From: Methanobacteriota archaeon
GTDB taxonomy: Archaea > Thermoplasmatota > Poseidoniia > Poseidoniales > Poseidoniaceae
Length of the DNA stretch: 13,231 nt
Direction of reading: 5' to 3'
Assembly: GCA_002726395.1 (NCBI GenBank)
Contig: PBTA01000077.1
Location: 1 to 13,231 of the forward strand
This document shows positions 1 to 6,656 of this stretch, in pieces. A program made the translations under genes and the position numbers. Under the pieces are notes generated by a model, which was not told where the DNA came from, did no database searches, and saw only the letters and a program-made list of their open reading frames with translations. Position 1 is the first letter of the stretch; each line of letters starts with the position of its first letter.

Positions 1-1064
1 AGTCCTACTGAATGGCCTAAAAATCGGCTCTGGTCGGGTTTCATACCCATCAGATTTTCCTGATAGCCAAGTTCAACAGCAAGGCCGTAGGATTCATTCC
101 ACGCAGCCTCACAGGTTTGACCTTGGTCTAAGACATCAACAACGGACTCTTTGACCACCAACATATCTTCAAGCCGTTGATGCCATTCTTGTGAAAGTGA
201 ACCTGCGACAAACATGCGAGTCATATCAACAATGTAGCCGCGATGGGCATGGACTAAGTCAACGAGAACCGGTTCATTGGCCTTGATTCGTCGGAACCCT
301 GACCCCATGCCAGAAAGTGGATGAGGTCCTGTGCCGCCAACTGCTGAATCAAAGAAAGAAGAAACCCCTCCTGCCCGACCTGAAACAATGACGCCTCGGT
401 CACATTGGAGAGGATAACGACGCATGTGTACGTTACCACCAAAGCCCTCAGAGCGACTAACGGCTTCCGCAGCCGCAACCAATTCCAATTCACTCACACC
501 TTCGCCACCTACGGCTTCAACCGCCTCAAACATTCGAATTTGAACATCAGCTGCTGCATCCATCTGTTCTATTTCCCAGGTGGACTTTACCTCGCGCTGA
601 CCATGAATGATGGAAGTTACATCTGGACAGGCACCGAACTCAGAAAAAACGTTGACAAAACGTTCTGAATAAGTAGCAGGGATTTCTCCAAATTGAAGTC
701 CTGGTGCAGAAGTCACGCCTCGTTGAGCGAGCGTGTCTACAAGTTGACTCATACGAGGAAATGGGAGAATCTCATGAGGTGAATCGCTGCCACCTCCTTC
801 AAATCGAGCCCGTTGAAGCGAACGACGGACAAACAGCACACTGCGGGAGTTTTCGCTACCCAGGGCAGGTATGTACATCGAAGCATTTTGCCGGCCCCCT
901 GCATAATAATACAAATCCACAGGATGTTGAATAAAGGCGCCGGAGATACCCGCTTCAGCCAAGAGTTCTCCCAAGCGCTGCTGGCGAGCGGCTAATTCAG
1001 AAACTGGAACTCTCCAGTCTTCTCCATCAGGACCGGCTAGGTCTGCTTCATTCCAGCCGGTCAT
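1..1064 (-). CDS. M24 family metallopeptidase (Xaa-Pro aminopeptidase/prolidase type), C-terminus outside window
   Basis: This is a cytosolic dinuclear-metal peptidase of the pita-bread fold, expected to cleave Xaa-Pro bonds in peptides. The frame stays open for 354 codons from the ATG at 1064 to the window edge. Residues about 25-155 resemble the creatinase-type N-terminal domain; the catalytic domain follows from about 165. Visible metal ligands are D269 and D280, eleven residues apart as in prolidases and followed by MTR, and H351 in the motif GHSVG. The two glutamate ligands expected further on lie beyond the edge. The start is the first ATG, 37 bases after the upstream methyltransferase stop, so the two may be co-transcribed; no clear Shine-Dalgarno is seen. 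The family is secure, but aminopeptidase versus dipeptidase cannot be decided. Creatinase-like relatives remain possible. Confidence 0.88.
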   Translation of the reverse strand, partial: MTGWNEADLAGPDGEDWRVPVSELAARQQRLGELLAEAGISGAFIQHPVDLYYYAGGRQNASMYIPALGSENSRSVLFVRRSLQRARFEGGGSDSPHEILPFPRMSQLVDTLAQRGVTSAPGLQFGEIPATYSERFVNVFSEFGACPDVTSIIHGQREVKSTWEIEQMDAAADVQIRMFEAVEAVGGEGVSELELVAAAEAVSRSEGFGGNVHMRRYPLQCDRGVIVSGRAGGVSSFFDSAVGGTGPHPLSGMGSGFRRIKANEPVLVDLVHAHRGYIVDMTRMFVAGSLSQEWHQRLEDMLVVKESVVDVLDQGQTCEAAWNESYGLAVELGYQENLMGMKPDQSRFLGHSVG

Positions 1065-1083
1065 ATGAGAAGGCTAACGGCGA

Positions 1084-1096
1084 CCGTTCAAAACGG
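1084..1096. other. Small inverted repeat between methyltransferase and M24 peptidase genes
   Basis: CCGTT and AACGG form a five-base-pair stem with a three-base loop in the 38-base gap between the two minus-strand genes. It lies just downstream of the methyltransferase stop. It has no U-tract, so it may be a processing or attenuation hairpin, or chance. Confidence 0.3.
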
Positions 1097-1102
1097 CTCC
1101 GC

Positions 1103-2059
1103 TTAAACTTCAACAACGGGTTCAATCCAAGCCTCTGTTTCATCAATCCGTTTTTGAGCAATGGAACAGTATTCCTCCGAAAGGTCGACGCCGATGTACG
1201 TGCGTCCGGTCATTTTTGCTGCCACACAGGTTGAGCCAGATCCATTAAACGGGTCGAGTACAATATCCCCAGCGAACGAATACATCTCTATGCACCGCTT
1301 CGGCAGTTCGACAGGGAAAGGGGCTGGGTGGTTGACGCGTGATGCACGCTCGGTTGGAAATGACCATATCGACTTGGTGTGGTGAATGAAATCATCTCGC
1401 GGAATGGTGTCAATTCGTCCCTCTGTTCGTTCTGCTTTCTCTCGCGGAAGTTTGTAATTACCCTTTGAGAAAACTAACAAATATTCGTGAACATCTCGTA
1501 AACACGGATTGCTTGCACTTTGAAAGGAACCCCATGCACATGACGAACCTGCACTGGCGGATTTATCCCATATGATTTCTCCACGCATCAAAAAACCAAG
1601 TTGATTCATCATGATGTTAATGTGGCTTGAAAGGGGAATGTAGGGCTTTCTTCCAAGGTTGGCAACGTTGATGACCATACGTCCACCTGGCGCAAGGACT
1701 CGGTAACATTCAGCAAAGACATCATACAGTAATTCGAGATATTCGCTCAATGAAAGGTCTTCGTCGTAAGCCTTACTGGCGTTATACGGAGGGGAAGTGA
1801 CCACTAAGTGTACACAATTATCGGGCAAATCCAAATTTCGAGAATCTCCTACCTGAAGGGTATTGGCCAACGTCGGTGGCAGTTCCTGGACCTTGCCAAC
1901 CTCTCGACTTGAGACGATTCCGTCATAAAGACGGCTTCCGTAATACACCGACGCATCATGCCCTTCTCGTTTCGAGACACCAAAAGCAGAAGTGCTGGTA
2001 TTGGCGCGACGACGAGGGCCTTTGAGGGATTCATCCTCTTTGGGTTCCTCTCGTGCCAT
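1103..2059 (-). CDS. Beta-class site-specific DNA methyltransferase (N4-cytosine or N6-adenine), apparently orphan
   Basis: This enzyme should transfer a methyl group from S-adenosylmethionine to an exocyclic amino group in a specific DNA sequence. The order of motifs is that of the beta class. The catalytic motif IV, TSPPY, is at residues 88-92 near the N-terminus. The SAM-binding motif I, DPFNGSGST, is at 269-277 near the C-terminus, followed by a GVDLSEEY strand. TSPPY is common in N4-cytosine enzymes but does not exclude N6-adenine. The region from about 165 to 200 (WDKSASAG then CLRDVHEYLLVFSK) is well conserved in this family. The first 35 residues are charged and probably flexible. Length 318 aa is normal. 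No restriction endonuclease gene lies beside it: neighbours are a peptidase and pgk. The role could therefore be epigenetic or protective. The target sequence cannot be read from the gene. Confidence 0.9.
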   Translation of the reverse strand: MAREEPKEDESLKGPRRRANTSTSAFGVSKREGHDASVYYGSRLYDGIVSSREVGKVQELPPTLANTLQVGDSRNLDLPDNCVHLVVTSPPYNASKAYDEDLSLSEYLELLYDVFAECYRVLAPGGRMVINVANLGRKPYIPLSSHINIMMNQLGFLMRGEIIWDKSASAGSSCAWGSFQSASNPCLRDVHEYLLVFSKGNYKLPREKAERTEGRIDTIPRDDFIHHTKSIWSFPTERASRVNHPAPFPVELPKRCIEMYSFAGDIVLDPFNGSGSTCVAAKMTGRTYIGVDLSEEYCSIAQKRIDETEAWIEPVVEV

Positions 2060-2081
2060 CTTTTGTCAGCGGTCTTTACGG

Positions 2082-2096
2082 CTTTATCACCTTTCG
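2082..2096 (-). promoter_or_regulatory. Candidate archaeal BRE/TATA promoter for the methyltransferase
   Basis: Read on the minus strand, a purine-rich GAAAGG is followed by TGATAAAG. The TATA-like core is centred about 26 bases before the ATG at 2059, the spacing expected for archaeal transcription starting at or very near the start codon. This would give a leaderless mRNA, consistent with no Shine-Dalgarno being visible. Confidence 0.4.
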
Positions 2097-2199
2097 CGCC
2101 AATCCAAGGGTTGAGGCGCGCGGTTGAAGAGTTGAGGTGAATCTCCGATGTGGGATTTTACCCGTTGCAATCAAAAGCCGAGGGTGCTTGGAATGTTTA

Positions 2200-3459
2200 A
2201 TGGCGAGTGTCTTGACCCTCGACAATGTCAATGTTGACAAGAAGACAGTCTTGGTTCGCGTTGACATCAACTGTCCACTCCACCCTGTGAACAAATCCTT
2301 CCTCGATCTCAGTCGTATCCGGGCGATAGTGCCTACATTGAATCGGTTAACGAGCGCCAAAGTCGTTCTGCTTGCTCACCAATCTCGACCTGGAAAGAAA
2401 GATTTTACCTCCACACTTGGCCATTCTCGCGAATTGGGACGTCTTCTTGGCCGTTCAGTAAAATGGGTTGACGACCTTTACGGTGAAAAGGCGATGAATG
2501 CAATTGAAAAGCTGGAATGTGGTGAGATTCTCATGCTGAACAATGTTCGGATGTATGATGAAGAAATCAATACGAAAGGTGATTTTAACGTGCATTCTGA
2601 AACCAGACTTGTACAAAACCTCGCCAGTGTCGCAGATGTATTTGTCTACGACGCATTTGCTTGTGCGCACCGAAGCACTCCTTCCGGAGTAGGTTTCACC
2701 CACCTCATTCCATGCGTTGCTGGTGAATTGATGAAAAATGAAATTGTCAAACTCGACCTTGCCTTAGATGACCCTGCTCGACCGTGTATTGCCGTCTTAG
2801 GGGGTATCAAAGTCGATGATTCAATTCTTGTTGCTGATAATATGCTTCGCAACGATATTTGCGACGAATTGTGGCCTACTGGTGGAGTTGCAAACCTTCT
2901 GTTGGAACTCTCAGGGTTCAAAATCGGAGCGGTTAACCATGATTTCCTTGTCAATGAAATAGGTAAAAACTGGCACCATACTGTAGAAACTGCGAAATCA
3001 TTGCTTAGTGATTTTAGTGATAAAATTCACCTTCCTGTTGACGTTGCCGCAAATATTGAAGATAACCGAGTCGACCTCTCTGTCTCAGAACTGCCCATAG
3101 ACGCGCCTCTCTTTGATATTGGAATTCAATCCATACGTAATCTTTCAGCCGCAATAAAATCCGCAGGAACAATCCATCTCAACGGCCCTGCAGGTGTGTT
3201 TGAAGTACCCGATTTTGCTTTTGGAACCATTGAGATGTTGAATGCATGTGCCGAATCAAAAGGATATGTTGTCGTCGGTGGGGGCCATACAGCGACGCTG
3301 ATAGCAAAGCATGGTCTTGCTCACAAAATGGGCCATCTTTCAACCGGTGGTGGTGCTTGTTTGGATTACATTGCTGGAAAATCACTCCCCGCTGTTGCAA
3401 GTCTTGAAGCGAGTGCAGAAGCATTCACCATGAATATTGCACGAAGTGTCGATCAATAA
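2200..3459 (+). CDS. pgk: Phosphoglycerate kinase (archaeal type)
   Basis: It catalyses reversible phosphate transfer between 1,3-bisphosphoglycerate and ADP in cytosolic glycolysis/gluconeogenesis. Recognisable landmarks are VRVDINCP (residues 19-26) and HQSRPG (60-65), the archaeal version of the substrate-binding loop. Others are LNNVRMYDEE (113-122), DAFACAHRSTPS (151-162), GGIKVDD (201-207), GGGHT (360-364) and STGGGA (381-386) in the nucleotide domain. The product is 419 aa, close to the usual archaeal length. A GTG at 2137 would add 21 residues unlike any PGK N-terminus, so I chose the ATG at 2200, where the sequence begins to match the family. The gene is divergent from the methyltransferase, and its stop lies one base from the 3' end of the opposing tRNA-Thr. 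No GAPDH or other glycolytic gene is nearby. Confidence 0.95.
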   Translation: MASVLTLDNVNVDKKTVLVRVDINCPLHPVNKSFLDLSRIRAIVPTLNRLTSAKVVLLAHQSRPGKKDFTSTLGHSRELGRLLGRSVKWVDDLYGEKAMNAIEKLECGEILMLNNVRMYDEEINTKGDFNVHSETRLVQNLASVADVFVYDAFACAHRSTPSGVGFTHLIPCVAGELMKNEIVKLDLALDDPARPCIAVLGGIKVDDSILVADNMLRNDICDELWPTGGVANLLLELSGFKIGAVNHDFLVNEIGKNWHHTVETAKSLLSDFSDKIHLPVDVAANIEDNRVDLSVSELPIDAPLFDIGIQSIRNLSAAIKSAGTIHLNGPAGVFEVPDFAFGTIEMLNACAESKGYVVVGGGHTATLIAKHGLAHKMGHLSTGGGACLDYIAGKSLPAVASLEASAEAFTMNIARSVDQ

Positions 3460-3460
3460 G

Positions 3461-3533
3461 AGCCACTGGGGAGGTTCGAACTCCCGACCTCCTGATTACG
3501 AATCAGGTGCTATACCAGCTAAGCCACAGTGGC
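3461..3533 (-). tRNA. tRNA-Thr (anticodon CGT)
   Basis: On the minus strand the sequence folds as a complete cloverleaf. The acceptor stem is GCCACTG/CAGTGGC, the D-stem GCT/AGC, the anticodon stem CCTGA/TCAGG around loop TTCGTAA, and the T-stem GGGAG/CTCCC around TTCGAAC. Anticodon CGT reads the threonine codon ACG. The discriminator base is U73, as usual for archaeal tRNA-Thr. The 3' CCA is not encoded and no intron is seen. The 3' end is one base from the pgk stop codon on the other strand. Confidence 0.96.
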
Positions 3534-3536
3534 GCA

Positions 3537-3575
3537 AACCGTCCGCTGACTCGAATCATCATAAGGCAGACGGTT
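3537..3575. repeat. Inverted repeat just upstream of tRNA-Thr
   Basis: AACCGTCCGC at 3537-3546 is complementary to GCAGACGGTT at 3566-3575 in nine of ten positions, with a 19-base loop. It begins three bases beyond the tRNA 5' end, so it is either in the tRNA leader transcript or around its promoter. The loop holds a weak TATA-like TTATGA on the minus strand about 27-30 bases from the tRNA. It is also within the leader region of the downstream plus-strand amidohydrolase. Confidence 0.4.
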
Positions 3576-3611
3576 GAAAGCGTTCATGAGGGTTGAGCCT
3601 AACCCACAACC

Positions 3612-4871
3612 ATGGCCGATGATGCTAGTGTGCGCTATCGCAACGCGGTCCTGTATGATGAAAATGGCAAGAAACATGTCGGAGACGTACTGTTGCACAG
3701 AGATGGAGCATGGTCGTCGTCAAACGGTGATGAGGATGTTCAGCACGACCTCGATGGTTCAGGAAGGCTCATTACAAGGAGTTTACAAAACTGGCACACT
3801 CATTTGGCTATGCAATTGAATGCTCGTGATTTCAGCGATGGTTATCCCCTTCACCGCTGGCTAAATGAAGCCATTTTTCCTACTGAGGCTCGCTTAAACC
3901 CTGAATATGTTCGTGTTGGGGCACAAGCTGCTGCTGCTGAAATGATTCGAACAGGGTCATCATTCGCTGCAGACATGTACTTCTATCCAGCAGTCACTGG
4001 AAAAGTACTGAGCGATGCTGGATTACGAGGTTTAGTTGGCGGCCCTGTCAGCGATGCGGCTTTACCGTCGCACCCCGATGCCGCTTCAGCCTTGGATGAA
4101 CTTGACTCCATCCTTAAAAATCAAAAAACAGATGATAAAATCCAGTATGCAATCGCCACCCACTCTGTCTATCTTTGCAGTGAAGAAACGCTTCGAAGAG
4201 CCTCTGAACTTGCTGAAAAAAGGAATGCTCGCCTCCATATCCATGTCAGTGAAACGCGCAAAGAAATCGCTGATTGCCATGCAAAATCCGGACTCTATCC
4301 CGTTGAATACCTCGACAGTCTTGATTTCTTCAAACCCGGAACGGTATGTGCGCACGCCTCATGGGTGAAGAAAAATGAAATTCGAACGCTAGCAGAGCAT
4401 AATGTAACTGCCGTACATTGCCCTTCTTCAAACATGAAAATAGCATGCGGAGGTACCATGTCATTGCCTGCATACAATGAGGCGGGCGTCGATGTTCGAA
4501 TTGGAACAGATGGTGCTGCTTCTTCGGGAAGCGGTTTAGACATGCTCGCTGAAGCACGCCTCGCTGCATTAGTTCAACGTCACGACCACTGGGACGCTAC
4601 CTTGCTCCCCGCATCAGAAGTATTCTCAATGGCTTCCAAAGGCAGTTCTGATTGGGCTGTTTGGAATCTTGACGACGTCCGAATGCGTCCCGTTGGACGT
4701 TCTGGAAACCGACATCTTGCAAACCTCATTTTCAATGGTGCAGAATGCTTAGACATGTGGGTCGATGGTCAAGCCGTTCGTATCGACGGCCAAACACGAA
4801 CCATCGATGAAGCAGCGGCCTGGAAGGAACTTGACCAAGCTGTAGAAACATATTACCAAGGTGTTGAATGA
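3612..4871 (+). CDS. Amidohydrolase, MTA/SAH/guanine-type deaminase family (TRZ/ATZ)
   Basis: This is a metal-dependent deaminase-like amidohydrolase, 419 aa, probably acting on an aminated purine nucleoside derivative such as methylthioadenosine or S-adenosylhomocysteine. The metal site is intact: H62 and H64 in NWHTHL, H211 and E214 in HVSE, and D300 in GTDGAASS. H184 in ATHSVY matches the substrate-contacting histidine of the MTA/SAH deaminases, and CAHASW places H248. The motif HCPSSNMK (269-276) is also typical. The short N-terminal beta domain (residues 7-56) is present. In the C-terminal part the usual stretch ending in GxxADLV is missing: the chain goes from FSMASKGSS directly to DWAVWNLDD (about residues 338-355). 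The substrate is therefore uncertain, and a paralogue with altered specificity is possible. The ATG at 3612 fits the family start. The stop touches the stop of the convergent next gene. Confidence 0.85.
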   Translation: MADDASVRYRNAVLYDENGKKHVGDVLLHRDGAWSSSNGDEDVQHDLDGSGRLITRSLQNWHTHLAMQLNARDFSDGYPLHRWLNEAIFPTEARLNPEYVRVGAQAAAAEMIRTGSSFAADMYFYPAVTGKVLSDAGLRGLVGGPVSDAALPSHPDAASALDELDSILKNQKTDDKIQYAIATHSVYLCSEETLRRASELAEKRNARLHIHVSETRKEIADCHAKSGLYPVEYLDSLDFFKPGTVCAHASWVKKNEIRTLAEHNVTAVHCPSSNMKIACGGTMSLPAYNEAGVDVRIGTDGAASSGSGLDMLAEARLAALVQRHDHWDATLLPASEVFSMASKGSSDWAVWNLDDVRMRPVGRSGNRHLANLIFNGAECLDMWVDGQAVRIDGQTRTIDEAAAWKELDQAVETYYQGVE

Positions 4872-5426
4872 TTAATTCATTCGGGAAAGTCCTAACCCAC
4901 CTATGCCAATCAAGAAACTAAACAGGTAAGTTGGGAAAGAGGCTGTAAGTTTCACTTGATAATCGATATTGACTTCAGTACCTGCTGGAAGTGCTCCAGA
5001 TTGAGTACCAATGCCTGCGTAAAATGTTCCGGACGTGACGTGCCACTCTGCACCCGTCGTACCGTCGGTCGCAGTTGCCTCATATCCATTGTCTCCATAT
5101 TGACATGTTTGGCTACCGGATTCTGTTTGAAGGAAACCGCCCTGACCAGCCCTTATTCCATCGCACTGATTCTTCTTTGATTCATCTGCGATAACGAGGA
5201 AGATGTCGTCGCGGTCCCAAGTGATGGTCGTATCTGCACTGACAAACAGGCCGACTGGATTGCCGGGGAGTGCCTCATCAGAAAAGAAGACGAAACCATC
5301 GATATTTGGAGTAGGAATATCTTCAACCTCTCCTTCAAATGTATAGCCAATACTTCCGAATATCATGATGAGCAACGCTATTATCGCCATCGAGTAACCG
5401 ATTTTCTTTCTTTGAGCCAAAATCAC
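4872..5426 (-). CDS. Small two-helix membrane protein with extracytoplasmic beta-rich domain, function unknown
   Basis: I do not recognise this 184-residue protein. It has a basic N-terminus, a hydrophobic segment at about residues 11-29 and a second one at about 163-181 ending two residues before the C-terminus. The central 130 residues are polar and rich in Gly, Thr and Asp, with alternating hydrophobic residues suggesting beta strands. C88 and C108 could form a disulfide. Both ends would be cytoplasmic and the middle outside. The gene follows the Ca2+/H+ antiporter by three bases, so it is almost surely in the same operon. The GTG at 5426 is very close to the GAGGTG that overlaps the upstream stop. 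A TTG at 5420 would have a better five-base spacing, changing only two residues. Its stop directly abuts that of the opposing amidohydrolase. A transporter accessory subunit is possible but not shown. Confidence 0.75.
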   Translation of the reverse strand: MILAQRKKIGYSMAIIALLIMIFGSIGYTFEGEVEDIPTPNIDGFVFFSDEALPGNPVGLFVSADTTITWDRDDIFLVIADESKKNQCDGIRAGQGGFLQTESGSQTCQYGDNGYEATATDGTTGAEWHVTSGTFYAGIGTQSGALPAGTEVNIDYQVKLTASFPTYLFSFLIGIGGLGLSRMN

Positions 5427-5429
5427 ACC

Positions 5430-6590
5430 TCACATTTGATAGAAGGCGAGCGCGAGAATCAGATAACTAGCGAGTAGCATTGTACCTTCAAGCCAGTTTG
5501 ATTTACCATCGCTCATGATTGAATTCGCAACTAAGACTGAAATAAATGTCGCAGTGGTTTCAAGAAGTCCAAATTCCAAAGTCAAAGGGACGCCAAGAGC
5601 CCATGCAAACAGGACCATTACTGGGGCAACAAAGAGAGCGATTTGCACGCTGCTGCCAATAGCAATAGCAATTGAAAGATCCATCTTATCCTTTCCTGCT
5701 ACGATGACTGCAGTGAAGTGTTCAGCAGCATTACCGAAGAAAGGCAGCAGTATTACACCGATGAAGAGTTCCGGCACATGCCACTTTTCAACAGCAGTCT
5801 CAAGACTGTGGACTAAGATGTGAGCCATCCATCCAACAAGAATTGTTGAAAGCAAGAGAAGAATCCATGCATCTTTGATGGTCATTTTCGGGTCTTCATG
5901 ACCATGGTGTACTGCTTCGGTAGCAAAGACATCTGCGTGGGTTTTGAGTTGAAAAAGGAGTGCTAATCCATAAATGGCCAGTAATACAATCGCTGTATAA
6001 TGCGAGAGGGTGGCAACACCCCCAATTGAACCCCCTGAATGGTGAACTGCGCTCGGTATGATGAAAGCCATAATGGCAAGGAGGAGGAGTGAACCGTTCA
6101 TTTGACCTGCATCTTGACTGAATCGTTGTACTTTGTGATTGACTCCACCCCATACCATTGCCAACCCAAGAACAAGCAAAAGATTACCCAAAATCGAGCC
6201 TACCAATGAGGCTTGCGTGACGGTAATCATCGTTTCACGAAGTGCAGGATTCTGAGATGCAGTATACAACGCCAATCCAGCGATAATCATCTCGACTGCA
6301 TTTCCAAACGTTGCATTAAGAAGTCCACCAACTGCCTCACCAACTCGAAGTGCAATCTCTTCAGTTGCCTTCCCCATAAGGAAAGCAAGAGGCATAATGG
6401 CAATCATTGAAAACAAGAAAGCAAGCTCACCCATGTGCTGATAATTTGCATAAATGGCCACCGGCATTGCAAGGAGGAGGAAATTGAGTTTGTTCTTTCT
6501 GGGATCAAACGATTGCGCAAAATGCTCCATGGCATGTTCAACTTCTTCAGTCAATTCCTTGGATGAATCGAGCGTCTTGGCTTCGGACAT
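5430..6590 (-). CDS. cax: Ca2+/H+ antiporter (CaCA superfamily, CAX type)
   Basis: This integral membrane antiporter should expel Ca2+ in exchange for protons. It has the internal two-fold repeat of the CaCA superfamily. The first alpha repeat carries GNAVE at residues 96-100 and the second GNAAE at 286-290, the acidic residues being the predicted cation ligands. Each is followed by a second conserved helix (SILGNLLLVLG at 132-142; SSVQIALF at 313-320). About eleven hydrophobic segments run from residue 36 to the end. The loop at about 217-235 is histidine- and acid-rich (HADVF, VHHGHED), as often seen between the two halves. Length 386 aa is normal. The ATG at 6590 has a weak AGGA just upstream. 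It lies 50 bases after the big surface-protein gene and three bases before the small membrane-protein gene, suggesting one operon. The family is secure; the exact cation is inferred. Confidence 0.92.
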   Translation of the reverse strand: MSEAKTLDSSKELTEEVEHAMEHFAQSFDPRKNKLNFLLLAMPVAIYANYQHMGELAFLFSMIAIMPLAFLMGKATEEIALRVGEAVGGLLNATFGNAVEMIIAGLALYTASQNPALRETMITVTQASLVGSILGNLLLVLGLAMVWGGVNHKVQRFSQDAGQMNGSLLLLAIMAFIIPSAVHHSGGSIGGVATLSHYTAIVLLAIYGLALLFQLKTHADVFATEAVHHGHEDPKMTIKDAWILLLLSTILVGWMAHILVHSLETAVEKWHVPELFIGVILLPFFGNAAEHFTAVIVAGKDKMDLSIAIAIGSSVQIALFVAPVMVLFAWALGVPLTLEFGLLETTATFISVLVANSIMSDGKSNWLEGTMLLASYLILALAFYQM

Positions 6591-6600
6591 ATTCCTATCG

Positions 6601-6617
6601 AAGGGGTGTCAGCCCTT
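6601..6617. other. Short inverted repeat in the gap before the antiporter gene
   Basis: AAGGG and CCCTT form a five-base-pair stem with a seven-base loop in the 50-base gap between the surface-protein gene and the antiporter. It ends about 11 bases before the antiporter start. It could affect expression of the downstream cistron or be chance. Confidence 0.2.
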
Positions 6618-6630
6618 GACTTCACCGCTT

Positions 6631-6656
6631 AAAGAGGGATTCAATCATCACTCTTT
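6631..6656 (-). terminator. Weak candidate hairpin spanning the surface-protein stop codon
   Basis: AAAGAG and CTCTTT (six pairs, 14-base loop) bracket the TGA of the surface-protein gene. The 3' arm supplies a short U-rich end on the minus strand. It may attenuate transcription into the antiporter gene; the signal is weak. Confidence 0.2.

Noticed and set aside
405..995. Short plus-strand frames opposite the M24 peptidase.
   Set aside because: The minus-strand frame is continuous and holds catalytic residues; these are shadows.
2137..2199. GTG-initiated extension of phosphoglycerate kinase.
   Set aside because: The added 21 residues are unlike PGK N-termini, and the family match begins right after the ATG at 2200.
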